The position numbers were made by a program, and so were the translations under genes. The notes beneath the pieces were generated by a model. It ran no database searches, was not told the origin of the DNA, and saw only the letters and a program-made list of their open reading frames with translations. From NCBI GenBank assembly GCA_013398175.1, contig VZRZ01004357.1, positions 58,282 to 122,281 on the forward strand: DNA of 64,000 nucleotides, given 5' to 3'. Within the stretch, counting starts at the first letter, position 1; each line of letters begins with the position of its first letter. This DNA comes from Climacteris rufus (lineage: Eukaryota > Chordata > Aves > Passeriformes > Climacteridae). Shown here piece by piece: positions 1-12,000 of this stretch.

Positions 1-3000
1 TTTTAGAGCTTCTTCAGATTTCACACTGTCCACTGGAATAAAAGCCTCAACGGATTCTTCAGATTCATGAAAGTTTATATCTTTATGAATTTCAGATATG
101 GGCACGTTCTCATGTGTAGAGTCCTGTTTTTCCTTCTTAAAGTGTAATTTATTTTCTGTTGATTGTTGTAAATGTGAGAAGACAGCCTTCAGCTCATCAG
201 CTTGTTCTATAGCTGCTGTTTGTTTCAGACTTTTTAACTGTGTAAATATTTCAGAACAGCTACAGGCATTTTTTTGCATGTCATCTGTGATTGTCCCAAT
301 CAAACTCTCTCTCAGATTCAGCAGAAGGAGCCAAGCTAGGAGGACATTGGAGGAAGAACCAAGAGCTGAAGGAGAAAGATCTGAAAGGCTGCAAGCTTTT
401 CTTATACATCCACTATGTTCTTTCTGAAGACCAAGTAAAGTTAAATGTAGTTCATGCAATAACATGCTAGACATGCAATTATTCTGAACATCAATTCCAA
501 TTTTCTTATTAACAATGCTGCAATCAGCTTGAACAGCCGCTTCAGATTTTTTTGTTTTACATACGTTGGTATCTTGAATATCAACTTCTGTCATCTTTTT
601 ATCATTGTCATGTGCTTCATGAAACAAATGTAGCTTACCATCCTGATTAAATTCTGACTTTAGGGAATACTTGGCTTCTTCTACTAGAGATGTATTAGAA
701 TGAATCAAAGAGTCAGTTTGTCTTTCACCTGAATCCTTGGCTGATTCTTCTGAAGTTCTCAATTTACCAATTGGCTTTAATGGTTTTTTTGTTAGATTAT
801 CTTCAAGCAGATGTTTTCTTCCAGCCACATGCACATTATTTGTGAAAAATCTAGTTTCTTTTTCTATAGAAGCATCAGTATTTTCTCTAGGAAAAGAACA
901 GGTGTTGCTATTCTCTACAGGCCCTTCTTTTTTCTTTATAGGGGGTAAGACAGAATTTGATAACGAGTTTTTCAGCCAAGTTTGGACATAGTTTTCAAGT
1001 GAATGTTCAACAACCTCCACCTGAAAACCCTCCTGGTTTAGAGCCTCTAGTGTAATGGTGCACTCTGACATATTTATCTTATTTGAACCTTTACTTAGAT
1101 TTTTCTTCGCCTTTTGCTTTTTCTCTTTCTTTGATGACAGATGTTCCAAATTACTCTTTTCCTTTTCTTTTTCAAAGCTAGGATTCTTTGGCACTTCTGA
1201 CAATGGCTTTGAAGTCACTGATGAGTTAGGTGTCTGTTTGAAAGAACTGGTTATAAGATGTGTGCCTTCTTTCTCAGTACTGAGTGTATCCTGACTGTGT
1301 TCAGATTCATTGTTTGAATCAACCGTCATTAGACCATCTTCACTCTTTGCAGATGAAACATTACCACTTTTTTTGCCTGATTTCAATTTTACCTTGGCCA
1401 ACTTCTTATTATTTATTTTTTTATTATTAGATGATGATGATCCATTTTTTTCCACTGAATCTTGGTTATGGAACTCATCTTCAGGATATAAGCTTTTGTC
1501 TGAATTGGCAGACCCATCATTGTTTTTTACAAAACATTCAGAATCTTTTTTCTGAGGCATTTCAGAATGATTATCCATAGCCTCTGTTGTAGAATCCTGT
1601 GGGGTTTTTCTTGTGATATGCATTCCCTCACTTTTAATTATCCCTGAAATTTCTTGGTCCTTTTGATTTTCATATGTACCTTGCTCTAGAAGACTAGATG
1701 ATTTTCTTTTCTTTTTCTTCTTTTTGGTGAGGGATGATGCAGATTGGCTGTTATCAATGAGTGTTGTTGTAACAGATTCACTCCTGGCCCTGATTTGATT
1801 CTCGCTTTCAGTAACAGTAGGAAAGAATCCAGTTGTTGGATTTACTTCCTCAGTAGCACCCTTACTACATGGAGGTGCCATCATCTTCATCTGGCTATCT
1901 GCAGGACAGGCTGAATGCACTGAATCTTGAGAAATAGTTATTAAATCAGCAGCTTGGCATTTTATTTCTTCTTTTGACTGACATAATTCTGAATATCTAA
2001 TGAAAGAACTTACTGATCTTTTTATTTGTTTAATATCACATGATTTATGGATGTGATCTGCTGTACCCGGCCTAGCTGTCTGGTAAGTTTTTGATGATGG
2101 TACGAAACCACTGATGTCAGCTTTGGAGGTTGATACTAAGCTACTATATACACCTTGTCCCACAGCTGATTTCTCCAATATATTCTGTACCAATGCATCC
2201 TCTTCAGGCACTTCTAATGTCTTCCTATTTGTAGTTTCTATTAACTCACTACTTTTGTGGCTTACTTTTAAATGCATTTCTTCTTTTATATTTTCTGAAG
2301 AAAGCTTTAATAAATCATTGTCACTTATCTCATTAAACTTTGGATTACTGAGACTTGATTTTTTTCTGCTTGAATGAGCTACCATGCAATACTCAGCGGT
2401 TTTTTCTCCATTCTCTATTTCTTCACTGTAGGAAAACTGCCCTATTGTCTTCTCTTGAACCTCTTTCTCAGATACCAAGGTGACACTTTCAACTACTGCT
2501 TTCTTTTGTCTAACACGTCTTGGCCCAGGGGTGGGAGGCCTATAAAAGCGAGACCTGATATTTTCCTCAGGTACATTGCTTATGTCTAGATCTGCAGAAT
2601 TGTTCTTCTCAGAGACAACACAATCAGCAGTTTTCAAATCAGACTCTGATTCTTTGTCTGACACTTCTTCATTGCATTGCTGTAAAGAGTCTTCCTTTTC
2701 TTTATTGTAGCTCTTCAAAAATGGAGTGTCTTTTGCATTTATGCAGTCTGACATATTTACGTTGGATGAACAGTCTTCTACATTCATTGCAGAATTGCAA
2801 ATGGAGATATTTTTGTCATCAGAAAGGCCAGCACGACTTACAGTGGTTGTCCATTTAATGGTTTCTTCCTCTTTAATTTTGAATCGAACTTTCATTTCCA
2901 CTGTAATACTGCCATCTTGATTAACGTGAACAGATTTCTCAATGTCATCTTGATACTGTGCCACAGATAGGTCTTCACCAATAACTGACTGACTTCCTTC

Positions 3001-3134
3001 TATCCCATTGTGACTGTCAAGAACATAGGAAGAATCTGAGTTGTTATCATTTGAGTTGTTATCATTGCTGGATCCTTTATCAGAAGAAACAGAGAATATT
3101 TGAGATCTTGAGCTAGAGTCCATTTCAGCTCTCA
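1..3134 (-). CDS. RP1: RP1 exon 4 (giant final coding exon), partial at window edge
   Basis: This is one uninterrupted frame of 3134 nt on the minus strand, codons 271 (split) to 1315, running off the left edge. In human RP1 the last exon encodes most of the protein and is where most dominant truncating mutations fall. Conserved islands in order: SSSRSQIFSVSS, DDIEKSVHVNQDGSITVEMK followed by VRFKIKEEETIKW (about residues 335-365), FYRPPTPGPRRVRQKK with SVTLVSEKEVQEK (467 onward), TKKKKKKRK (740-748, NLS-like but unproven), ENYVQTWLK near 985, and LLAWLLLLNL near 1205. Between islands the sequence is rich in S, N, K and E and looks disordered. The start at 3134 uses the first of three closely spaced AG acceptors, because it gives the same length as human between SESEK and the SSSRSQ motif. 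No frameshift or stop was found. Confidence 0.94.
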
Positions 3135-6100
3135 CTAGCAATAATTACATTGAAGGAACACAAATTCATTCGGTAGGTAGAAAGTAGAGCAGACAAATAT
3201 GTATAAGGATCCAGAGGATGAGACAGCAGACAGGCAACAAAGGAAGATAAAAGAAGAAAGGAGAAAAATTAGTATTAGAGATGCTAAAAAAATATTTTTA
3301 TCTTACACACTGTGTTTTTAATTTATTTTACATTAGAAAGTACAGGAAAAAATGGCTAATCTTGCTGTTCATCTAAGAAGTTTTTAGAGAGAGAAATATA
3401 AGAAAGTCTTAATAAAGAATTAAGCATTTAAAGACTATTCCACTTAATTTTATTTTAAAATAAGTTCTTTCTAGAACTATAGCCTTATTTGGAGCTCCAA
3501 AGCCTAATAAAGTACTAGATGATCTCATTTTATATTTAGTTAGAGAGCTGAAGTTGCCTTGAGCCTTTCAAGGTATTCAGAGGACGTCACTTGTTTGTGC
3601 TTCAAGCCACCAGCTTTACTTCCTCTTCAGGCTTTAGTGATCGTCAATATACAATTTCCTATTATTTCTTACAGTTTAGTACAGTACGAAATCATGTCAG
3701 TCAAGGTGAATATCTATCTCCTTGGGCTTAATCTAACAATCTACAGTGCCTAAGTAACTACTCTGCGTAATGTCACTGACACAGGAACAAAGGTTTCATA
3801 TCCAATCCTCTGGACTGGCCTTCTATAAAGGAGCAAACATTGAAGTTCTTGAAGTCCTAGTAAAATCTGAACTTAAATCATGACATTCTGAAACACATTT
3901 ATGTATCAGTACTGTTGACAATGATGCAAAACTCAGCAAAGCCAATGAGGATACTTCTAGAGTTCAGTGAATTTTGAATATAGCCCAAAAGGAGTTAGCA
4001 TACACATAATATATTCCCACAGTATATTTTGATTACCCTGCAATAACTTGGGTCTTTGAAAAAATTATATCTCATCTCTCTCTAGCAGTTGCCACTAAAG
4101 AGATGAGAGACAAAAGCACATGAGTTAAAAGTAAAGTTTTGCTGTCTTCCAAGCTGTTTTGCACACACAAGGGAAACAGTGCAGGTACACCCACACAAAG
4201 GTATGCACAACTGCCACTGATATTGAAATACATATGATCCACAATTTAATAGACAGCTTTCAGTTGCAGAAAAGCACTTTAACATGTCATATTAACTTAT
4301 CTCCATTGCTTGAATTTAAGCTTTCTTTGTTAGTTTAAGTGGTCTTACAAGACTCTTACAGTAATATATTACTATTATAGATATGTGTTTATAACTTCAG
4401 GCAAACTGCCTTGCAAGTTTCTTAAGCATATCCTTTACCATAAACTGAATGAGAAAAAAAGTTTGTACTAACTCCTCTAACACAGACCAGAAGCTATGCT
4501 TCCCAAAGTAAAAATCTCACCTTCTTTGTCTCAGGAAACGGAATTGTAACAAAGAGCCTGAAATTTCATTTTCGGTGCTTTCACATCATCAGTGATATCT
4601 CCTACACCTGATACTTTTGAAATTCAGGTTAGAGACAAAAAGACAGTTGTTTTTTCCTCCCTCCTTCTGTCATTGCTGTTAACTGAGTCAGAAGTGGGAG
4701 CTTGTCAAATTCTCAGCACCTCATAGTTTTCTACCATTGAGAGGCTCAGTCTCTGTCTCAATGCAAAATTTCATTAGGATTTTTTGTTTCTGCGGCACTT
4801 TCATTCTCAAAATGTTCTTATTTATTCTCTCTTGACTCATTAGTTATGTTCTGCAAATGGGTCTCAAACTGTACAAGTCAAAGTACAAGAAGTCTGAAAA
4901 AACTAAAATTAATAGCTTAGTGGAGAGATAATAAAGTGCAAGGAACGTGAACAAAACTCCTTCAAGTAAATGGAAATCAAATGTCTTGTATATTAATGTG
5001 CTCCACAACACTGCCAGGGTTACTGTGGAAAGTCCCAGTTCAGTAACAATTACAGTATTCCCTGGGTTCTCCAGTACAGCATGAAGCTGTAGCAAGAGTA
5101 CAAAGTACCTCTGGATCAATCAAGCTTATCCCTAGACAGTACCCCAGCCTTACAGGATGCTCTACTGTCAAGAATTCCCACAGGACCTAAAGCTCTGGTA
5201 CTGCAGCATTTCTTTTGCCTCAACCTCAGGCTATTCAGCCTGGCTTCTCTCCCACAGGTGCTCGTGTTCATCTCTCATCCCCTCTTCCTGCCCTTATCAG
5301 TGGCACAACTCTGTGAGTAATCAAAGGGAAAGTACATATTTGTGTATCTTTTCCCAAATTTATTAAAAAGCATATATCACAACTATGAGGATACAGGAGT
5401 GGACAACACTTTGTTTGGGCCAAAACAGTTCCAAAAAGACGATGAATTTGTGAGTAGAGGAATTCTATACTGGTTTTCCTGTTTATATGGAGCATGGGAA
5501 AAGAGCAGAAGTGTAAGACACAATAAGCTAAAACCTCTACTTGTTAAGTCCTGAAAACTGAACAAAACTTTTGCCCAAGCGATTCAGTCAGAGCCTGAAG
5601 TAGCCTGGGGTTTTTCTTTTACCACTGTTGTTATTAACTCTGACACCAAAAAATTAATAACAATGACAATCAAGTTAATTAAAATAAAATATACTCATAG
5701 ATTTGCATCCATGTTCTAAGCAAGTCTGTTAGAAACAAAATATGCATACTAGCTGAGTACTTAGCAGAAACTTGCATTTTAAAAAGAAAATTAACACTTT
5801 GATCTTTTGTAAGCTTATAGAGGAGTCACAGCAGATATAAACAGTTTCAACTGGCCTTTCTGAATATCCTTGATCCTAGTAAGATTGTCACTGTTTATGT
5901 CTTATGCTGAGAGAGATAAACAAATTAATAAAATACTAATTAATTCAAAGAGCTTACTCTTTTCACTTTCTGACTTGGCATTTGCTTTTGGGTACACACG
6001 ATTTCCAATTCCAAGCAATTTTGCAGGCCGTAAATACCCAAGAGATTCATAATTGCTTGGCTTAAAAGGCTCTCTCCCCGCTGCAACTACAGCTCCAGAG

Positions 6101-8116
6101 CACATTATCAGGGCCTGAAGATTAGGAACCTGGAAAAAAAAAAGCAACATTAAATTCTTTTCCTTAGTAACCACCAAAAAATAATGTAAGAGATTTATCC
6201 CTTTCAAGCTTTAATATCTTCACTTCTTAGTCTCTACATTCATTTGCAGATGACTATTAAATATGTATCACAGCACAGAATTAATTTTTCAACTCCTATA
6301 AAGCAATTCCTATTTCTGTGAGGGTATATCTTGTTATATAAATATATTGGATAATTACTTCAAGGAGCAACTTGGATCCAGATCAAAATTTTCTTAAAAT
6401 TTCAGTGTTTGCACATGTAATTTTGTTTCATCGTTGCACGGTGACTGTTCATAGCCATGAAATATGAATATGAATTTGGAGGTAGGTATATATATGAAGA
6501 CCTGAGGAAAATTCATAATACACCACAAGCAATTGACTCAAAAATTCCACAGAGGAATAGAACACATTCACAGAGCAGATACTTTGGAAAAGACCTCTGG
6601 AGGTCCAGTAGTTTAACACTCTACTCAAAGCAGGTCTGACTGGATCAAGGTGCTCAGAGCATTGTCTGACAGTTTTGAATCTATTTTCCAAAATACATTG
6701 CAAGATAATGCTTACAAACTGCACTTCACTAATTTGTAAGTAATATGGACAGTTTCCCAACCTAATAAGCAATTTCAACAAATGGAGTGTAAAATGATTT
6801 CCTTTGAACTCTTGGAGTTCTGCATGGAATTCTGTTTCTAGATACCTGCTAAATGCAATCATAACTGTTTTGCTGTTGTTAAACAACACAGAGAAAATAA
6901 AGTGAGATGAAATTATAAAAACAGCATGAGAGATTAAAATCTGGATTATTAGTGCTGCATCATCTGAGTTCAAGATCCTGGTCCATGGTTTGAAAACTGT
7001 ACCAGGCAATCAGGTGTCAGAGTTCCAAGCCATTAATGGCAAACTGGTCTTCATTTGTGCAATGATAAAAATGTGTATGGCTATTTTATGTTATTAACCA
7101 TGTTTTGAAACATTCAAAATCCCAGATAGACAGCATTAAGATTAAAGTAAGCTTTTGTGTAAATGTGTATAAGTGTAGAATTGAGACCATGCCTGAAAGA
7201 GGCCTGAGTAAGAGAAAAAATGTGGTGGTTTTTTTTTGCTTCAAATGAAATGTCCTCACTTGCTTCTCTCTATTTCCAAGATTCCAGTATATTTCCTCCA
7301 ACCTAGTAGCCCTTCTGAAAAAGGAAAAAGCATAGAAAGAAAACAGATGAAATTAAGTGCATCAGATCTTACATCAGGCCTGTGTTTCAAGCTTATAATG
7401 GATAAAATTACCTTTATAATTTTAAATAAGCAAGAAACAATCATAAAAAGATTGTCAGTACTCATCCTTATTCTCACCTTTCTGCCATCAGTGGTATAGA
7501 GTTTTGCAACTGGATATTGCATTAACTCGCTCATATAATCCAGGAAGGCCTCAAATGTCTGTGTATTTTTCTTTCCCAAAACTATAGTGCGCCTCAGTCT
7601 TACATCTCCATTTTTGAAAACAAGCATCTTTTTGGGAGTTGTTATTCTGCTTTCTCGATGGCCAAGTCCATCTTCATTCTGCCTTGCTAATTGCACGGCT
7701 CGGCGACGAGCGCTGACAGGTCTGCTGATCTGCCAGGGCAGTGGCTTTTTGCTGGCCTGTTCTAGGTTGATGGGCTTCATTTTCCGCTGATGGGAGCAAA
7801 TATAAGATTTTCCATCTTCAAGATCCTCCAAATTGGTGATGCTGTGTCTCCCTTTTGGTGTACTAATATTCCTTACTCCAAAAGGTAATGGGACCCGTTT
7901 GGATAAACTATCCAGCAAGGCATCAAATGTTTTGTAAGACCTGGTATTAACTACCATTTTGATTCCATTAAACTGGGGATCTCCACTTTTATAGAAACAA
8001 ATCCGCTTTGCCACAACAGGTTCAGTAACATTGAAATGGCGCATGGATAAACTCTGTTCACTTTCAGAGGAGTTTGGATGATTCACTGAGTAACTGCTTG
8101 AAGGTGTTTCACTCAT
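1..8116 (-). CDS. RP1: RP1, photoreceptor axonemal microtubule-associated protein (5' part; joins 8116-7478, 6129-5958, 3134-1)
   Basis: RP1 (oxygen-regulated protein 1) binds and stabilises axonemal microtubules in the connecting cilium and outer segment of rods and cones, and is needed for orderly disc stacking. The three exons join to 3945 nt, 1315 codons with no stop, and the frame is open at the left edge; the human protein is about 2156 residues, so roughly the last 40 percent lies outside. Visible in order: doublecortin domain 1 (about residues 36-118, with YKSGDPQF and GVRNISTP), a basic linker, doublecortin domain 2 (about 162-243, with TDGRK and SGAVVAAGREPF), then a long polar tail in which conserved islands remain: VEMKVRF (349-355), FYRPPTPG (467-474), a lysine tract (741-748), ENYVQTWL near 985 and LLAWLLLLNL near 1205. 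Exon phases (0 after exon 2, 1 after exon 3) match human RP1. RP1L1 is less likely because these tail islands are RP1-specific. Identification is by recalled family sequence, without alignment. Confidence 0.96.
3037..3066 (-). repeat. Perfect 15-bp tandem duplication inside RP1 exon 4
   Basis: Two adjacent identical 15-bp units (3037-3051 and 3052-3066) encode NDNNS twice, residues 294-303. They lie in the variable segment between the SSSRSQIFSV motif and the conserved VNQDG block. Perfect nucleotide identity suggests a recent slippage event or a length polymorphism. Confidence 0.9.
3135..5957 (-). other. RP1 intron 3
   Basis: This is 2823 nt between the GTAAGC donor at 5957 and the TAG acceptor ending at 3135. 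The acceptor has only a weak, interrupted pyrimidine tract. No gene, RNA or confidently classed repeat was seen inside. Short open frames here (for example minus strand 4844-5119) resemble nothing known. A slightly more GC-rich stretch at 5120-5300 was not recognised. Confidence 0.85.
5958..6129 (-). CDS. RP1: RP1 exon 3: end of DCX domain 2
   Basis: This 172-nt exon is the same length as I expect for human RP1 exon 3. It lies between a T-rich tract ending in CAG at 6132-6130 and a GTAAGC donor starting at 5957. It encodes residues 214-270, VPNLQALIMCSGAVVAAG onward to NAKSESEK, plus the first base of codon 271. The GAVVAAGREPFKP segment closes the second doublecortin fold and is nearly invariant in the RP1 family; RVYPKANAKSESEK leads into the tail encoded by exon 4. 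Exon end phase is 1, which joins in frame to exon 4 at 3134. Confidence 0.95.
6130..7477 (-). other. RP1 intron 2
   Basis: This is 1348 nt between the GTGAGA donor at 7477 and the CAG acceptor ending at 6130. It contains a degraded CR1 piece at about 6585-6700. A 186-codon minus-strand open frame (6449-7009) crosses that CR1 piece and plain intron; it has no recognisable domain and is not annotated as a gene. Confidence 0.85.
6585..6700 (-). mobile_element. CR1 LINE 3'-end fragment in RP1 intron 2
   Basis: Read on the plus strand, the order GACCTCTGGAGGTC, then a TAGTTTAACA-like block, TCAAAGCAGGTC, GCTCAGAGCATTGTC and TTTTGAAT follows the reverse complement of the CR1 3' region. The copy is short and diverged. 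It lies in the same orientation as RP1 transcription. Confidence 0.7.
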
Positions 8117-8128
8117 TTTGACAGCAAT
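7478..8128 (-). CDS. RP1: RP1 exon 2: 5' UTR end, start codon, DCX domain 1 and most of DCX domain 2
   Basis: A strong pyrimidine tract ends in a CAG acceptor at 8131-8129, so the exon begins at 8128 with 12 untranslated bases before the ATG at 8116-8114. The protein starts MSETPSSSYSVNHPNSS, closely matching the N-terminus of vertebrate RP1, which fixes the start; the frame stays open upstream of this ATG, but that part is intron. It codes 213 residues, against about 205 in human. Residues 36-118 form doublecortin domain 1, a ubiquitin-like fold that binds tubulin. Residues 124-160 are a basic, proline-containing linker. Domain 2 begins near residue 162 (MLVFKNGD). The exon ends after TDGRK with a GTGAGA donor at 7477, phase 0, as in human. 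An acceptor this close to the ATG means at least one non-coding exon lies upstream. Confidence 0.95.
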
Positions 8129-11100
8129 CTGGAAGAAAGAGGAGATGGATGTAAAACCTTTCCTATGACTAGTAAAAATACGATCTTCATTTTGAAAGGT
8201 AGAGAAAGAGGATTTATGAGAAACCAACAGCAGCGTGTTGTGCCAAAAATCATTGGATTTAAATGGATTCAAGCTGTTATCTCTAAATTCCACAAAGACT
8301 CCAATACTGTCAGATTAAGTTAGCATAGCTCTACTTGCAAATATTCCCAAAACTCTCCAATGTAATTTAAAATCTCCTATCATTTTTGTATAAGAGACCT
8401 TTCCTTAGAAGGAGCTGCTTTGTCTGTCCATCCATTCCTGAGGGTGAAGCTAATGACAACATTTCACATTTAAGATACTAGAAAACTCCTGGTTAGGAGG
8501 GAGTAACTGTGCCTTAGCATGGACCTTTTTCAGTCCAAAAAGCTAAACTGAAAGACAATGCAATTCATTCTGATCTTATCCACTAGTTTCATAAAAAGGC
8601 AAATCCATTGGAGTCAGAGAAAAGTCTCCTGATTTACTGTACTTTTAACTATATTACAATAAGGCTCAAAACATGTTTTAGAGTGAAGTTGCATCATAAA
8701 TTGACAGATCATTTGCTTTTCTATTACAAGTTTTATATCTCATGATACATATCTACTACAACATTTGATATATACTGAGGACAAAAGCTATGGACAAAAT
8801 AAGGCAATTTTAGTAAAAGAAAAGTCTTTAAACCCTTTGTAAAGACACAAAAATTTCAGGTATTCTTCGGCAGAAGTAACCTTTAAATGGAAATATTTAA
8901 AAATTGGTCTTATAAACAAAAAATTATTTCTGATACCCATATTGGTACTCTTCATGCTTGTAGAGCACCCCTACTATAATCCTCCCATTTTAATCCAATC
9001 TAAATATAGATACTGTAATGACAACCCTTTAAATTACTAAAATAACTTTTTCTTAATGATTGGTTTGCTTTGACTGGAACAAGGGGTAAAAAAGGCTAGT
9101 CAACTAATCAGCCTCAAGAAAATGGTTTTAGTAGTTTTCTGAAAAGCTACATAGCAGTCTCAGAGAATATATTTGTCATCAAAATAATAGAAATTAAATT
9201 TTTGATGATGTCACCTTGATATAGTTGACATATTGAGCAATGGAACAATCTCTGGCTACTATATATTTTTATATATTTATATTTTTATTATTGAAGCTAT
9301 GGAAAACAGTATTTTAATTACTTTAATACTATATGTATCAGTTCTGAAACTGACAAGAAAATGTTATTTTTCAAGATAAAGTCAAAGATTTTATCTTACT
9401 GTGTTCTTACAGCTTTTCCAATAATGCACTTCTTCAGCGCAGGTGTTTTGTCTTCACCAGGAGTTAATTATTTTGAACATTGATCGGAACATAGCAAGAA
9501 GAGATGTCTCCTTTCAAGATGCTAGTTATGCTGTAAAATATACTCATTCTAAGTGCTAAAACTAAAAATAGCCAAACAGGTCTACACTAGAATGATGTAT
9601 TCCAAGACTGATTTAGGTAATCATAATTCCATTTAAAATAAATTAATTTTAAAAACCTAAAAAAAGGAAGAAAAAAGATTTAATTAAGGAATATGGAAGA
9701 AGAAATTGTCAAGGTTGGCTGCAGCAACTTACACAACCCAGTCTGTGACATCTAGTGAAATGGCTTACTTTCTGTAGGAGGGAGGAGCTCTACTTCAACT
9801 GAAACCACTGAGAGCTACAGCTGTTCATCTTTTTTGACATATCTATTCATTAGCTGAGTAAATTTTCAATTCTAAATTGAGAGTTTGACAGGTGAATTAA
9901 GACTAGAGACACAATTTGAACTGGACATTTTATGCTTCATGCGTCATTCCTAGAGGAAATCTATAGGGGCATTTTTGTTGCTAGTTGCAAAACAAACCTT
10001 CCTACTCTGTTTGCAGAGCAAAGGTTCTACTCCAAGGAAAGCAGCAAGGACAGTAGTAAAGCTCTTGAGTGAACATCATGTTACTGCATTTTAACTGGCC
10101 AAGAAGACTGGAGTTTGATCCACTTCAGGATCTCTGGGGGAAAAGTGCTATTGTCAACAATGGCCAGAGACAGAAATTAACAGACAAAGCTCCTCAGCTA
10201 CTCTACACGGTACTTCTAACCCCTTGTAAGAATGGAGCAGAATTATCCTCTAACTGTATGATTTGATTATTCACTGTTACAAGAAATGAAATAGGTGAAT
10301 TTTCTCATGAGACCATTGATGTTAATCACTTAGGAATTAGGCTCTCAGAAGCTGTTCTGGATATTTGTCCTTGTGCAAAACATTCAGTTATGTAAGCATC
10401 AACATTTGGAAGAGAGATACAATATATTTTACACAAACATAATTATTAGACTGTTTTGACACTGTGCGAGTGTCAAATCCAAAACAAACAAAGAGGGAAC
10501 AGACACACCAAGAAAAAAAAGGTAATTTTCAGTGTAAACACAAAATAATTTGAATTCACAGAACTAACTAAGAAAAACAATTTTTCCTTAGCAAAATGGA
10601 TGATAAAACAAATCTTCTTTTGGCACACCCTGTGTGAATACTTTCTAGCATTAATTTTAATAGTGAAAATTGCTTATGAATCTTTCAGATATCTTACAAA
10701 TAGAAAAAAACATTTCAACAATGAACAATCAACTTATTGTAGCAATTACTTTCTCGTTCTACAGGTTGTACCATATTGTAATAGCTTAATTTTATCCTAA
10801 ACATATTCTCAATTTTCATACTTAAATGATACTATTCTAAAATTAAGAAATAGCTGATATTACATGAGACAAAATGTCTGTTAAGGTATTTTGGCAACCA
10901 AAATAATCAGAAATTTATTCTCAAAGAAAATCACACAGAAATCAGAATTTAATCATTTTCTCTGTGTTCTCATAAACAAAGCCACTCATTCACTGTTTAT
11001 GCAGAAAGCTAAATTTTATAAAGACACTGACACACTTTGTTCTAAATACATAAGAATACCTTTAATGCCATAGAGGTGGTAAGTATTGCATCTAATTTTA

Positions 11101-11927
11101 TCATACTCACCCACAGTCCTATGTAAATAAAATAGGGTATAGCTTGTTTTCAGAGTTTTATAAATCGTACATGTGGTTGTCTATGCCGTATGAAACAACA
11201 TCCTTAGTCTTATTCCAAGTATGCTCAGCCAGAAAAAACATCATAATCCACTTGCTTAATCTCAGCTAATGTGAATCACCAGACCAGGTTCACCGCAGGC
11301 AGCCATTGTTCAGAGCAGAATGTCTAACATCTCATCCAGCAAGTCCTCTTCTATGATTTTAAAACACTATTTACCTTTTAAATATTTTGTTTGTGTCATT
11401 TTCTGTTTACTTAGGTTGCTCAAGATACTCACATAACCACATAAAAACGTGGGTGGGGAGTGTAGGTTATCTAATCTTTTTGTCACAGTAGGTTTATTGT
11501 CCAAACTAAATTCTTTAGAGATAGAAATGTTTAATATGCTAAAATGGAGATTCTAACACTCACCTTCTGAGACTATTTATTAACTATCTCTAATTATAAG
11601 CTACCACTAATTCTTGGTTTTGTTCATTCATTTTCTCAAGTTGATCTTCTTTGTGTTAAAGATTCTCTCATACTTTTCTCTATTGAGATAACACAATGAA
11701 AATAGCTCCAGTTTCTTTCACAATACTCAATAAAACATGACAGTCTGAAGCAACTTGGTCATCCATGAGGCATTCTTTATTTCCACATGTTGGAAAAGGG
11801 GCAATGATTATTAATATCTGTAAATATAGCTAAGGAAGAGACAGAAGGATTATGTTTAACTGTATCTTAGTTATTCCATGGAATGTGGATTTTTCTTTCC
11901 TTTTCCAGTGAAAATAGTATGTTCCCA

Positions 11928-12000
11928 GGTGGCAACTGATCCATCTAATTGCCACCAGATGTATAATCTGATTTGGAGCTTCTTTGCTTAATCAGGATTA
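11928..12000. promoter_or_regulatory. Candidate photoreceptor-type cis element: inverted repeat plus paired CRX-like sites
   Basis: An 8-bp perfect inverted repeat (GGTGGCAA at 11928-11935, TTGCCACC at 11949-11956) is followed by an E-box CAGATG (11956-11961), TAATCT (11964-11969), TTAATC (11988-11993) and GGATTA (11995-12000). CRX and OTX2 homeodomain proteins recognise TAATCC/GGATTA-type sites, and RP1 is a photoreceptor gene. The element is about 3.9 kb 5' of exon 2. Such hexamers arise by chance in AT-rich DNA, so function is inference. Confidence 0.25.

Noticed and set aside
98..2920. Series of plus-strand open frames over the left end
   Set aside because: They are antisense shadows of RP1 exon 4, whose minus-strand frame is continuous and matches the protein family.
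5902..6207. 101-codon minus-strand frame as a separate gene
   Set aside because: It is RP1 exon 3 (6129-5958) with intron read-through on both sides.
6449..7009. 186-codon minus-strand frame in RP1 intron 2
   Set aside because: It spans a CR1 fragment and plain intron, has no domain or known similarity, and lies between well-defined RP1 splice sites.
7256..8293. 345-codon minus-strand open frame as one protein
   Set aside because: It contains RP1 exon 2, but its first 59 codons are intron upstream of the CAG acceptor and its last residues read through the GTGAGA donor into intron 2. The true start is the ATG at 8116.
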